From assembly GCF_033304615.1 (NCBI RefSeq), contig NZ_CP129118.1, positions 554,001 to 618,000 of the forward strand: a DNA stretch of 64,000 nt. Reading direction: 5' to 3'. A model generated the notes under the pieces. It saw only the letters and a list, made by a program, of their open reading frames with translations. It had not been told where the DNA came from and did no database searches. Shown piece after piece: positions 10,088 to 19,065 of the stretch (positions are counted from its first letter, which is position 1; every line of letters starts with the position of its first letter). The position numbers were made by a program, and so were the translations under genes. Source of the stretch: Sporosarcina oncorhynchi. Its GTDB lineage: Bacteria; Bacillota; Bacilli; Bacillales_A; Planococcaceae.

Positions 10088-10120
10088 TCGACAATACATT
10101 CTGAGAAATTAGGTTATAAT
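10088..10120 (+). promoter_or_regulatory. Promoter region with conserved upstream box
   Basis: A TATAAT hexamer at 10115-10120 is preceded by ATCGACAATACATTCTGA. The same box (ATCGACAATGTATTCTGA) precedes TATACT at 32361-32366 in front of the other plus-strand riboswitch, with identical spacing. No good -35 hexamer stands at 17 bp, so an activator or alternative sigma factor may be needed (inference). Confidence 0.5.
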
Positions 10121-10140
10121 TTTAAGGAGAGTAGCATATT

Positions 10141-10208
10141 GGAAAGCGAAAATATTCGAGCTTTTATTTGTGCACATAGAACGCATGAGGTGAGTGGTGC
10201 AACCGGAC
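10141..10208 (+). promoter_or_regulatory. Cyclic-di-GMP-II riboswitch (copy A)
   Basis: The 3' half (GTGAGTGGTGCAACCGGAC) matches the hallmark AGU-AGU-GUGCAACCG strand of the c-di-GMP-II aptamer. GTGCAC upstream pairs with GGTGCA. The 5' GGAAA element is present, although GGGCAC is altered to GTGCAC, making this the most diverged of the three copies. It lies in the leader of the SLH gene at 10331, about 120 nt before its start, with a T-run at 10242-10248 in between. Confidence 0.75.
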
Positions 10209-10330
10209 TTGTTTAGTTTGTAGCAATGCCGAGTATGAGGAGTGTTTTTCTGTTTGATATAGAGAACTAATACTAGTTATAGTAGATGGTTTATAAAAAA
10301 TACGATACATTGCCGGGGGGAAATTGAAAG

Positions 10331-12454
10331 ATGAATAAATTATTCAATGCAACATTTGCAACATCAGTACTTGTAGCAGGCGCCTTAATCGTGCAACCTG
10401 TTAGTGCATCAACGGATTTTATAAAGTTTACCGACGTGAAAGAAGCGCATGATTATTATACGGATGTCTATACATTAGTAGAAAGAGAAGTCATTAGTGG
10501 ATATGCCGATCAAACATATCGTCCGAACACGGAATTGACGAGAGGACAAGCTGCAAAGATATTGGCGATGGCTTTGAAATTAGAAACGTTCCCAGTCACG
10601 AAATCCAGCTTCACAGATGTATCGGTGAAGAACCAATACCTACCTTATATTGAAGCGTTAGCCCAGGAAGGGATTATTAATGGATATGACGATGGTACAT
10701 TTAAGCCCCAAAACCCGCTGACGCGCGCACAAATGGCGAAGGTTTTAGTGAAAGGATTTAATCTTGTTTCAGAAGACGGATCACTTCCATTCACTGACAT
10801 CACTACGAAGTCTGGATATTATGGGGACATTCAAACTCTCTATACATCAGGCATTACAAAAGGAAGTACTCCGACGACTTTTTCACCAAATGATACAGTG
10901 AAACGTGGCCAAATGGCTTCGTTTGTCATGAGAAGTGAGAGGGCTACAATGATTGAAGCGGAAGAAGTGGCACAAGTACAAGTGGAGCGACTAACCGATT
11001 CAATATTGAAAATTGACGGTAATAAAGTTGTTTTTGCAAAAGACTCCTATGATATCCCCGAGAATTTACAAGGTCTGTTATCTGAGAAAAATAATGTTGC
11101 GTTAGAAAATGCCACTATTGAAATGACCGTTAAAGGAAATCAGTTGCTTACTATTGCTTCTTTAACCATCACTGCACAAGGAACAAGCAATGCACCAGTC
11201 ATTCTAGATGGAGCGTTGACAGCAGGACCGGTCGCTAGCCTCACGCCTATGGCTATAACTAATGTTGCAAAGTTCGATGGGCTATTGAAAATAGAGTCTA
11301 ATTATATAGAGATTAGAAATTTGAAAGTAGATAAAGAGTTAATCATCTCGAAAAGTGTTAAAGAACTTATACTCAATGAACCTGTTAAGGCACTTACTAT
11401 TTTAGAAGATGCTGAAGTAGTGATAAAAGGGAAAACCAGTATTGGGAAAGTAACGATCGTATCGGAAAAAGCCGTCCAACTTGATATGGAAGGAACTATT
11501 GGTGAACTCCATTTCACGAAAGAACAAGCGGTTGTCCGACTTGGCGTGAATTTGTTAGTTAGTAATATCCAGACAGTTAAAGGTATACCTGTGGACAAAC
11601 TGATTTCGAACCTGAGTGCTGTCCAAATGAATATTGAGAAAGTGAACAAACAGAAAGTGGATAATCAGCTAGTTGGATCCGTCGAGACGGTTACTCCTTC
11701 AGAAACTCCCAATGTTATTGAAACTCCAACAACGAAAAAGAATGTTATTAATGGAGAGGTTGTACAGAAAGCAATTGGACAAAAAGCCTCTCAAGCGAGC
11801 AAAACAATTGTCAGTTATAAGTTTTCTGCAGAAAAAGCCCCCATAATGAGTAACTTTGAGTTTAATATTGATGATGGCGATGGGTTCATTACAAATTACA
11901 ATTACTATAGTGCTACCCAGAGTATAGAGGGAAATGTTCCTAAGCAGAGAACAGGAATTGACGTTGCTGAAGCAATTGTTAGAGACTTTCATGTTACCCT
12001 AAAGGGAAGATTTGCACCCTTGTTACAAAAATGGGATGTGACAAGTGCCGGAAGTGAAGTGATCTTTACTTCCAAGTTAAATAAGGCCTATGATAACTTC
12101 CAAATCGCCATTCCATCGAATGGAAACAGAGCAGAGATTAAAGGTGAATTTATTAAAAAGCAACAAGGAAGTCAAGGAGTAGACGGGAAAATTGAAGTGA
12201 ATATATTAACTGTAAACGCGTCAGTATATAAGCCCAGTGAAATTTTCGTAACGTTTAACGACGGAACAGTTACTTTTGATAAAAAGATTGCAGTTACTAG
12301 CAATGATACATCCATTTCCATTGCGTCAAAAATCGCTGCAGCGTTTAATGATCTAGTTGACTGGGACGTTACAAATGCTAAAGGTTCAGCTGACGTCGTA
12401 TTTACTGCGAAAGAAGCTATGGATGACAGAGAGGTAACGATTACAATTAAATAG
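10331..12454 (+). CDS. SLH surface protein under riboswitch control
   Basis: 707 aa. ATG at 10331 with a GGGGGG ribosome binding site at about 10315-10320. Signal peptide to about residue 27, then three N-terminal SLH domains (about 33-205). The middle (about 220-460) resembles that of the SLH protein at 1983, including a related ending (LGVNLLVSNIQTVKG versus NTKIGNLILPKG). The C-terminus has two diverged repeats, each ending in a W-D-V-T-(S/N)-A-x-G-S block followed by VxFT; similar blocks occur in other S-layer-type proteins. The protein is expected on the cell surface as an adhesin or S-layer component. Its leader holds a c-di-GMP-II aptamer, so its level should respond to cyclic di-GMP. 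Confidence 0.85.
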   Translation: MNKLFNATFATSVLVAGALIVQPVSASTDFIKFTDVKEAHDYYTDVYTLVEREVISGYADQTYRPNTELTRGQAAKILAMALKLETFPVTKSSFTDVSVKNQYLPYIEALAQEGIINGYDDGTFKPQNPLTRAQMAKVLVKGFNLVSEDGSLPFTDITTKSGYYGDIQTLYTSGITKGSTPTTFSPNDTVKRGQMASFVMRSERATMIEAEEVAQVQVERLTDSILKIDGNKVVFAKDSYDIPENLQGLLSEKNNVALENATIEMTVKGNQLLTIASLTITAQGTSNAPVILDGALTAGPVASLTPMAITNVAKFDGLLKIESNYIEIRNLKVDKELIISKSVKELILNEPVKALTILEDAEVVIKGKTSIGKVTIVSEKAVQLDMEGTIGELHFTKEQAVVRLGVNLLVSNIQTVKGIPVDKLISNLSAVQMNIEKVNKQKVDNQLVGSVETVTPSETPNVIETPTTKKNVINGEVVQKAIGQKASQASKTIVSYKFSAEKAPIMSNFEFNIDDGDGFITNYNYYSATQSIEGNVPKQRTGIDVAEAIVRDFHVTLKGRFAPLLQKWDVTSAGSEVIFTSKLNKAYDNFQIAIPSNGNRAEIKGEFIKKQQGSQGVDGKIEVNILTVNASVYKPSEIFVTFNDGTVTFDKKIAVTSNDTSISIASKIAAAFNDLVDWDVTNAKGSADVVFTAKEAMDDREVTITIK

Positions 12455-12459
12455 AGTCT

Positions 12460-12480
12460 GGTGCCATACACTCTCACAAC
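12460..12480 (-). repeat. Diverged REP-like motif copy 3
   Basis: GGTGCCATACACTCTCACAA on the plus strand matches the complement of the REP-like motif at 17 of 21 positions. With the motif at 12610 it forms an inverted pair around a hairpin, as in REP doublets. Confidence 0.5.
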
Positions 12481-12520
12481 GTCTTTTCAAGATAACCACT
12501 CCATCTAAACAAAAACAGAA

Positions 12521-12557
12521 AAACCATTAGACCGATTACTTGGTCCGACGGTTTTTC
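12521..12557 (+). terminator. Terminator, second copy of the repeated module
   Basis: AAACCATTAGACC-GATTACTT-GGTCCGACGGTTT followed by TTCTTT. It has the same loop and layout as 9791-9827, with mismatches in the stem. It sits between the convergent SLH gene and the LuxR-type gene. Confidence 0.65.
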
Positions 12558-12609
12558 TTTGCATCTGCCTAATCCAATTGTCAAGCTAGTGTCTGAATTG
12601 TGTAAGTGA

Positions 12610-12630
12610 ATTGTGCGAGTGACTGGCACC
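12610..12630 (+). repeat. REP-like motif copy 4
   Basis: GTGCGAGTGACTGGCACC, identical to the core at 9864-9884. A short tandem duplication of GTGAATTGTG-like sequence stands just before it. It ends three bases from the stop codon of the LuxR-type gene. Confidence 0.75.
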
Positions 12631-12633
12631 AAA

Positions 12634-15132
12634 CTACTGATATTTAAGAAGAATCGCCTTAGCACGTGAATCCACCCCGATTTTACTATAAATAGAAGTA
12701 AGATACACTCGTACCGTTCCCTCAGATAGAAAAAGCTGCTCCGCAATTTCACGGTTCGTAATCCCGTCTGTTAACAAATCATAAACTTCCTTTTCCCTCG
12801 GTGTAAGCAATTCATCTGTCTGTTTTTCGATAATTTGAAAATGATCGATATAATGCAAAGAGATGGAGGCTCGTAAACTTTCCTCTTTTTTGTGGAGGTG
12901 CCGGGCTTTATTTAATAAAGTATAAATTTCTTCTTCATCTAAAAATGTGCGGATGTAGTAATAGGGAGCGGCTGCTTTTAGTGCTTCCAGTAAAATCGTT
13001 AGTGCCATTTCCTTGTCACCGAGTCTTTGATGACAGATTGCTTCAAGAACAGTTGCTTCTATGAATGTTGCGACCTGCATTTCTTGCATGGCTTTCGTTT
13101 TCGTTTGAATGACAATTTCCAAGGCGCTGTCGGGTTGCTGTTTCGCAAGGAGCAAGCGCGCATAGACGAGCATCCAAAAAGGTTGACTCGATTTCGTTGC
13201 TTGTAATTCAATCTCTGCATTGTTGAGGTCGCCATTTGTAATATGACAGGCAGCCTGCATGATACTAAGTGTTGTTAACCAATGCTTTTCCGTGACCAAT
13301 GTTTTTGCCTGCGTCAGTAACGCGAGGGCAGAAGTGGTCTTTTTCTCCACTAAATAGATTTTCGCCTGCAATAAGTACATGGGGATGAATAAGCCTGGGT
13401 CTTTCAGTTCGTGCCCTTGTTGCATGGCAATATCAAGTTCATCTTTCGCATAATCCAACAAATTCCGCTCATATAACGATTCTGCGGATGTACCGTAGGA
13501 ATACGCTGCGATTCCTCTCGTCTGATAAAAAGGCTTGCGGAAAATTTCAGCGATGGCGAGACCATCTTCAAAAGCAGGCATTTTCCCTTTTGAGGAAATA
13601 CTCGTCCGTAATAATTTGTACTCAAAAATGTTGAAAGGCATATGTACGGTATCCCAACGGGAAGGTACATGATTCTTATTGAGCTGCTTTTCCACAATTG
13701 CCTTTGCGATTTTCAAATCACCGCCCACAGAAATAATCCCCATTGCTTTCGCATGTTCATACAGGAAAACCATTGGAGCATGCTCTTCTTGCTCCATCCA
13801 CTGATCGGTAATCTGTCTTGTCTCGAGTTCTTGTATAAGGGAATTCGCTATATCAGTATCTAATGAAGACATCGATGCGATAACGCCAATAACAAGCAAT
13901 TCATACGGAACCGGATGGTGATGACTACGCAAATGATGCAACCATCTCAAGAATGTCGCAGTTCGCCCTGACGTAATGAAATTCACAAGATGGTCAGTCA
14001 TCCAAGAAACTGCTATATCGTATAGTTCATAGTGTAAACATAAATCGATTGCTGAAGTAATCAATCCTTTTTTATATAACAAAATTGCGGATTCTTGTAC
14101 TAAAGACGATACATCTTCAGCTGTCAGGCGTCTTCTTAACTCCGACTGTAGCGCCTCGGCAAATAGATGATGGTAGCGGAACACAGGATTGTTTGATTGG
14201 AGACGGACGATGAAGAATCCTTTTTTCTCCAACTCCTCAAGTAATTGAAAGCTGTCCGTGCGGTTCGTAAGCTGATTACAAATGGAAGGTTCCAATTCAT
14301 TGATCAAAGATGTGCGTAAGAGGAATTCTTGTGTAGACAATGGTAGCGGAAGCATGATTTCCTGTACCAAAAAGCTGAAAATCGTTGAACGAGATGCCGT
14401 TTCCCATTCCAGCGGATAGTCGTGATTTGGGGTTAAACATGCCAACTGTAATCCGGCAATCCACCCTTCCGTTTTATCGACAATCAGATTGAACTGGGCT
14501 TGATCAGGTAGGGGCAAATTCTTTGCTCTGTAAAATTGTTCTACTTCTAGAGGTGTGAATCGTAGTTGGGAAGCATCAAGTTCGTAAACCCATTGCTTGA
14601 CACGCCATTTGGTGATCGGCAAGTCGATTTCTGTCCGTGTGGCAATATAGATATGAACATGGTCTGGTAATTGTTCGATTAGCTTCGTCATCATTTGATG
14701 AATGACGGTGTTTTCGATGAGATGATAATCGTCAAGCACGATATGCAGCGGCTTGTCCGTTACGCTTAGCTCGTGAATAAATGATTCAATCAGGAAGTCA
14801 TTCCCCGCACTGTCCGAAGCATGCAGAAGCGGCGCGAATGTCTGATCCATATCCGAGTGACACGCTTTTGCTACTGCATGCAACACATATTTCCAATAGC
14901 GGGGCGCATCATTATCCGATGAATCGATGGATAGATAGGCGACCTGTTCGTGTTGTAAGTTTTTTAGCCATTGGCTGATCAGCGTCGTTTTCCCGTAGCC
15001 AGCAGGAGCGCGAAGAATCGTCACCTTTTTGTACCGTCCATCCGGGGAATTGTCTAGCAATCTCGTTCTATGTACGGTATCCAAAAAAGGTTGCGGTAAT
15101 TTCGTTTTGGCAGACAGAAGAATAGCCGTCAC
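12634..15132 (-). CDS. MalT-type LuxR-family ATPase transcriptional regulator
   Basis: 832 aa from GTG at 15132, chosen because AAGGAGGG lies 7-8 bases upstream; the longer frame to 15219 adds an unlikely leader. The N-terminus is a STAND-type NTPase with Walker A (RAPAGYGKTT) and a Walker B-like VLDDYHLI. A helical TPR-like middle (about 350-740) follows, then a C-terminal LuxR HTH (LTPREKEVYDLLTDGITNREIA). Proteins of this build (MalT, LAL class) oligomerise on binding ATP and an inducer and activate nearby operons; the inducer here cannot be told. The neighbouring upstream gene on the same strand is a NarL-type regulator, separated by a terminator, so this gene likely has its own promoter near the palindrome at 15284. 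Confidence 0.85.
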   Translation of the reverse strand: MTAILLSAKTKLPQPFLDTVHRTRLLDNSPDGRYKKVTILRAPAGYGKTTLISQWLKNLQHEQVAYLSIDSSDNDAPRYWKYVLHAVAKACHSDMDQTFAPLLHASDSAGNDFLIESFIHELSVTDKPLHIVLDDYHLIENTVIHQMMTKLIEQLPDHVHIYIATRTEIDLPITKWRVKQWVYELDASQLRFTPLEVEQFYRAKNLPLPDQAQFNLIVDKTEGWIAGLQLACLTPNHDYPLEWETASRSTIFSFLVQEIMLPLPLSTQEFLLRTSLINELEPSICNQLTNRTDSFQLLEELEKKGFFIVRLQSNNPVFRYHHLFAEALQSELRRRLTAEDVSSLVQESAILLYKKGLITSAIDLCLHYELYDIAVSWMTDHLVNFITSGRTATFLRWLHHLRSHHHPVPYELLVIGVIASMSSLDTDIANSLIQELETRQITDQWMEQEEHAPMVFLYEHAKAMGIISVGGDLKIAKAIVEKQLNKNHVPSRWDTVHMPFNIFEYKLLRTSISSKGKMPAFEDGLAIAEIFRKPFYQTRGIAAYSYGTSAESLYERNLLDYAKDELDIAMQQGHELKDPGLFIPMYLLQAKIYLVEKKTTSALALLTQAKTLVTEKHWLTTLSIMQAACHITNGDLNNAEIELQATKSSQPFWMLVYARLLLAKQQPDSALEIVIQTKTKAMQEMQVATFIEATVLEAICHQRLGDKEMALTILLEALKAAAPYYYIRTFLDEEEIYTLLNKARHLHKKEESLRASISLHYIDHFQIIEKQTDELLTPREKEVYDLLTDGITNREIAEQLFLSEGTVRVYLTSIYSKIGVDSRAKAILLKYQ

Positions 15133-15283
15133 GTTTTCCCTCCTTAAAAAGTGAGTAAATAGTAACTGGATAAAAAAATTAATCTCCTTTAATTGCCGAT
15201 TAATTCTAATTTTACACATGTACTGTTTGATTGTCTACAGTGAATTTTCCAACAAATGACTATGAAATTACTTGTGCGCTACC

Positions 15284-15299
15284 TATCCATATGTGGATA
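15284..15299. promoter_or_regulatory. Candidate operator palindrome
   Basis: TATCCATATGTGGATA: 6-base perfect arms with a 4-base centre, 150 bp upstream of the LuxR-type gene. It may be an autoregulatory site (inference). Confidence 0.35.
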
Positions 15300-15333
15300 A
15301 AATAAGCGAAATACTAACTGCACATTTTAATAC

Positions 15334-15360
15334 AAAAAAAGAGCCGCTAATGGGCTCTTG
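15334..15360 (-). terminator. Terminator of the response regulator
   Basis: Read on the minus strand, AAGAGCC-CATTAGC-GGCTCTT is followed by a run of seven T. It lies 35 bp after the stop of the gene at 15395. Confidence 0.8.
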
Positions 15361-15394
15361 GCATTACTATAAATTTCTTTTTATCGTCATTCCG

Positions 15395-16048
15395 TCAAAC
15401 TAACACATCAACCCGATACTGGACTAATCCCGTTTCGTTTGCATATAAAGCAGCATGTGTGCGATCGCCAAGGCTAAGTTTTGATAAGATTTGACTAACA
15501 TGCTTTTTTACTGTGTGTTCTGTAATGAACAGATTATGGGCGATTTGTTTATTGGAAAAACCAAGCCCAAGCTTCCCTAGCACTTCCTTTTCTTTTAAGG
15601 TCAATTGCTCTAACGGACTTTTGTCTACAAAAGATTCCCTTTGCGACTGAATAAGCAGGTCAATCATATCAGGATCATAATACTTCCTTCCGCGCTGAAT
15701 CATATACAAGGCATATATGAATTCTTCAGGAAGCGCTTGTAAAGAAATGAACGCATCCACCCCCAATACTCTTGCCTGTTCAAACAGCATGAGATCCTGT
15801 GAGTTCGTCAAAATGGCGAATTTGCAGTGTCCATTATACTGTTTTGCTTCCGCAATGATCTCCAAACCACTCTCGTGCCCCAACTTAAAATCGATAATAA
15901 ACAAATCAGGTTTTACTGTTTGAAGTAAATGAAGGGATTCTCGCTTGTTTACGGCTTCTCCAACTACTTCAAGCTCGCCGGGTGCTGACAAAGTAAAAAT
16001 CAACCCTTTGCGAATAAGCGTTTGATCATTTGCTAATAGTATTTTCAT
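15395..16048 (-). CDS. NarL/LuxR-family response regulator with degenerate receiver
   Basis: 217 aa. ATG at 16048 with a GGGGGGG ribosome binding site 8 bases upstream. Receiver domain (1-120) with the phospho-acceptor Asp kept (KPDLFIIDFKLG). The usual acidic pair is reduced (LLANDQ in place of a DD pair), and the conserved Lys of the Y-x-x-K motif is Leu (DAFISLQALPEE). The C-terminal LuxR HTH (LTLKEKEVLGKLGLGFSNKQIA) is intact. No sensor kinase is adjacent. It is a clear paralogue of the regulator at 32551 (shared TVKKHVSQ and DRT-AALYAN blocks). The leader carries a c-di-GMP-II aptamer only 24 nt from the ribosome binding site, so synthesis rather than phosphorylation is probably the control point. 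Confidence 0.85.
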   Translation of the reverse strand: MKILLANDQTLIRKGLIFTLSAPGELEVVGEAVNKRESLHLLQTVKPDLFIIDFKLGHESGLEIIAEAKQYNGHCKFAILTNSQDLMLFEQARVLGVDAFISLQALPEEFIYALYMIQRGRKYYDPDMIDLLIQSQRESFVDKSPLEQLTLKEKEVLGKLGLGFSNKQIAHNLFITEHTVKKHVSQILSKLSLGDRTHAALYANETGLVQYRVDVLV

Positions 16049-16086
16049 CGATAAACCCCCCCGTCTAAAATGCTCCGGTGATTTGA

Positions 16087-16153
16087 GGTCGGTTGCACTA
16101 CTGACTCCATATATCCAAAGTGCCCACGTAGAGGATATACTTCAACGTCTCCT
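16087..16153 (-). promoter_or_regulatory. Cyclic-di-GMP-II riboswitch (copy C)
   Basis: On the minus strand it reads GGAGACGTTGAAG, then GGGCACTTTGG and AGTCAGTAGTGCAACCGACC. The last strand is the most typical c-di-GMP-II 3' element of the three copies. GGGCAC pairs with GTGC. The aptamer ends 24 nt before the G7 ribosome binding site of the regulator at 16048, which favours control of translation. A possible -10 (TATACT) lies at 16220-16215. Confidence 0.85.
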
Positions 16154-16403
16154 ATGTATGTAGGCTTGCTTTAATGAATGATGTGGAAAATAAATATTCT
16201 GAATCATTACGTTTAGTATAGAGGGGATTTTAGAAGTTGAATACTGAGGAATGTTAGTGTTTGGGCTCAATTGGTGGAATGACACTGCCATTACTCGAGC
16301 AGATGTAAAAGGAAAATCCCTACTATCGTTAAGGTATCTGGCCATACGTAATTGACAGGCACTAAATCAACCCTAAATAGAAACTTTTGAAAACAGGCAA
16401 TTG

Positions 16404-16446
16404 TGTAAACTATTTTACATCTTAGTTGTTAGAACTCTCTTATAAT
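16404..16446 (+). promoter_or_regulatory. Promoter with Crp-like box at about -41.5
   Basis: TATAAT at 16441-16446 predicts a start near 16453. The palindrome TGTAAACTATTTTACA at 16404-16419 is centred 41.5 bases upstream of that point, the class II position for Crp/Fnr activators, and no good -35 hexamer is present. The same TGTAAA-N4-TTTACA half-sites occur at 32045-32060, next to the Crp-family gene of this window. Confidence 0.6.
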
Positions 16447-16479
16447 AAAAACAAGCAAAAGGGATAAGGGGTGTAATTG

Positions 16480-17868
16480 ATGATGGAATCTGCAGCAACT
16501 CTTTTATCAAAATATATACAAATCGATACTTCAACTACATCTGGAAATGAAAAAAGCGGCTTGTTGTACATGCAAATGGTAGCAGAGTCATTTGGTCTCT
16601 ATACCTATTATCATGAAACGACCGTAACTAAAGGTAATTTAATCATTGCATTGCATAAGGAAGATTTACTCCCTTTTTATAATGAAGTATATATAAAGAA
16701 TTATCGAAAAAAAGGAACACCATTTTCCAAAGAAGTCATGGTCCTTCTCTCACATGTCGATGTGGTTGATGCCAACGCCGATGATTGGCGTTATCCTCCT
16801 TATTCAGGAGAAATTATCGAGGGGGAAATATGGGGAAGAGGAGCGATTGATGCGAAACAAATCGGAATCACCCATTTACTCACAATGCGAAATTTAAAAG
16901 AAATGGACTCTCCAATTTCGATTATACAAGTCATTACATCTGAAGAAGAGTATGGCAGTGAAAATGGATTGAAACGGTTATTGAGTGACTACCCATTTCT
17001 ATGGAAAGGGGTAACCGTTTGGAATGAAGGGGGAGGATTTCCAATACAAGTCGGTGATACGTTCTTTTATCTAGTAGAGACTGGACAGAAAGGGAATATG
17101 TCATTCACAGTGACAATTCCTCAAAAGAAATCATCAAATCCTTACTTACCTTCAAATCAAACAGACATTGCCGCCTTTCGTATGGTGCAAGCCTTGCATA
17201 CGATGAAAGTCGAAAATGAATCGATTCCTGCATCTGTATCAAAAATGTTTTCACTTATGGTGAAAGGGATGAAAAGCGACGCATCGTTTGACCGATATGA
17301 CGATTTAATAGCAACCCTTCCTGAAGAACATAGAAGAATGTTTTCTGCAATGACTAAAACTACATTTACGGTGACAGCGGTTCATGGTGGGAAACGTCAT
17401 CCGAAACTGAAAGGGAGTTATCAACTATCCGTTGATGTACGGCCACTTCCGATAACTAAGCTAGCAGATGTAAAAAGAGTAGTTGAACAGACAATTACCG
17501 ACATTGAACCTGAAGCGATTATTGACTGGGTGTATGAGAGTGAAGGATATGACCGGGAATTACCGGAAAGTATGAGGCGGATTCTAGAGAGACAACTGCA
17601 GTTGGGCAATGTGGAAACGGCTATTGTTGTGCCCTTTATGACGATTGGAAGTAATGATGGAAAATATTTTAATGATGTTCAAGCGACAGTACTTGGCTAC
17701 TGCCCAATGACAACTAATATGACATTTGATCGTGTCTTACCGTTAGTACATGGCGTAGATGAACGTATTGGCATTGTAGAGTTGGAGTTTGGAATACAGC
17801 AGCTTACAGCCGTTTTTAAAAATATTATAGAGGAATCGATGGAAGGAGAAATGAGTTATGAAAGGTAG
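16480..17868 (+). CDS. M20-family metallopeptidase 1
   Basis: 462 aa. ATG at 16480 (TTG at 16477 and ATG at 16483 are alternatives), with AAGGGG upstream. M20 zinc peptidase signature: metal ligand His in LSHVDVVDANADDWRYPPYS, bridging Asp in GRGAIDAKQ, catalytic Glu pair in TSEEEYGSENG, further ligands in WNEGGGF and the C-terminal LVHGVDERI. The family hydrolyses short peptides or N-acyl amino acids in the cytosol. First gene of a 12-gene operon for peptide import and breakdown, overlapping the next gene by 11 bp, so the two are probably translationally coupled. It resembles the M20 gene at 19066 and the pair may have arisen by duplication together with their M24 partners. Confidence 0.85.
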   Translation: MMESAATLLSKYIQIDTSTTSGNEKSGLLYMQMVAESFGLYTYYHETTVTKGNLIIALHKEDLLPFYNEVYIKNYRKKGTPFSKEVMVLLSHVDVVDANADDWRYPPYSGEIIEGEIWGRGAIDAKQIGITHLLTMRNLKEMDSPISIIQVITSEEEYGSENGLKRLLSDYPFLWKGVTVWNEGGGFPIQVGDTFFYLVETGQKGNMSFTVTIPQKKSSNPYLPSNQTDIAAFRMVQALHTMKVENESIPASVSKMFSLMVKGMKSDASFDRYDDLIATLPEEHRRMFSAMTKTTFTVTAVHGGKRHPKLKGSYQLSVDVRPLPITKLADVKRVVEQTITDIEPEAIIDWVYESEGYDRELPESMRRILERQLQLGNVETAIVVPFMTIGSNDGKYFNDVQATVLGYCPMTTNMTFDRVLPLVHGVDERIGIVELEFGIQQLTAVFKNIIEESMEGEMSYER

Positions 17869-19054
17869 TAATGCAAAAGTTGTTCGCGAGAAACTGGAAC
17901 AAGCAACTCAATTAATGAAAAAACATGAAATTGATACGTGGCTCGTCTTGACAAGAGAAGGATCCGATCCTGCATTACCGTTATTAGTAGGCGTCCGTTC
18001 CGTTCATCAAGCGGCAATCTTCATCCGGGAGTCTGGTAAACATATTGTGTTGACATCGAAAAGTGATGCCGGTAGTTATGAATCGACAAATTTATTCGAT
18101 GAAGTTCGAGTGTATGAATCTTCGATGGAGAAAGCCTTTACAGAACTTTGGAATGAGCTTAGCGTAGAAAAACTTGCTTTAAATATCTCTGAACAAGATC
18201 ACTTATGTGACGGGCTTACATATGGTCTGTATTCATGGCTCAAAGATAACGTAGGAGAGCAAATCTTACATGAGAGAGAAATTTCAAGTGAAGAAATGCT
18301 TGGTGAATTGCGGAGCATTAAGACCGAAGCGGAAATTGCTACGGTCGCTGAAGCTGTTAGAATCACAGTGGAAATATTTGAATCTGTCCATTCAAAATTG
18401 AAACCATTTATGACTGAAATAGAGATTGGGAACCTTTTTGTTGAAGAGATGAAAGAGCGGGGCGTTTCGTCAGGTCTTGGAGATGCTTATGATCCACCAT
18501 TGGTTTGTGCAGTGAGACATGGCCTAGCACACCGTAAACCAAGTGATCGTCTTGTCGAACCAGGTGACATCGTCATTATAGACTTCAGCATGAAATATGA
18601 AGATTACGTATCGGATATTGCGAGGACATTTTACTTCTTGAAAGATGGAGAACAAGAGGCCCCTGCTACTGTCAATCATGCATTTGAAACAGCATATAAG
18701 GCCATAACTGAATCAATCGAGGCATTGTTAGTAGATAAAAAAGGCTATGAAGTGGATGCGGTTGGAAGAAAAGTGATTGAAGAAGCAGGTTATCCGACGA
18801 TACGCCACTCCGTTGGACATCAAATCGGCCGGGCTACGCATGATGGGGGAACAACACTGGGTCCGCGACGTGTTCCAGTACGATTGGCAGTGGAAGGATC
18901 ACTAAAAGCGGGTGAGATATACGCAATTGAACCGACTGTTATTCAAGATAAGGGGCTCCCTTGCATGCTCGTGGAAGAAAACGTATTAGTGACTGAAGAA
19001 GGTCCGGTCCTATTAAGCAAGAGGCAAGATACATTATGGCTCGTGAAAAGGTAG
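17858..19054 (+). CDS. M24-family Xaa-Pro peptidase / creatinase-like protein 1
   Basis: 398 aa. ATG at 17858 with GGAAGGAG upstream. It has an N-terminal creatinase-like domain (about 1-150) and a C-terminal pita-bread domain. All five usual metal ligands appear kept: Asp in IIDFSMKYEDYVSDIART (two), His in SVGHQIG, Glu in AIEPTV, Glu in VEENVLV. The family covers Xaa-Pro aminopeptidases, prolidases and the metal-independent creatinases; the ligand set argues for a metallopeptidase. HDGGTTLGP replaces the usual HE-P segment, as in the paralogue at 20360, so specificity may differ from classic PepP/PepQ. Confidence 0.85.
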   Translation: MKGSNAKVVREKLEQATQLMKKHEIDTWLVLTREGSDPALPLLVGVRSVHQAAIFIRESGKHIVLTSKSDAGSYESTNLFDEVRVYESSMEKAFTELWNELSVEKLALNISEQDHLCDGLTYGLYSWLKDNVGEQILHEREISSEEMLGELRSIKTEAEIATVAEAVRITVEIFESVHSKLKPFMTEIEIGNLFVEEMKERGVSSGLGDAYDPPLVCAVRHGLAHRKPSDRLVEPGDIVIIDFSMKYEDYVSDIARTFYFLKDGEQEAPATVNHAFETAYKAITESIEALLVDKKGYEVDAVGRKVIEEAGYPTIRHSVGHQIGRATHDGGTTLGPRRVPVRLAVEGSLKAGEIYAIEPTVIQDKGLPCMLVEENVLVTEEGPVLLSKRQDTLWLVKR

Positions 19055-19065
19055 GTGCATACAAA

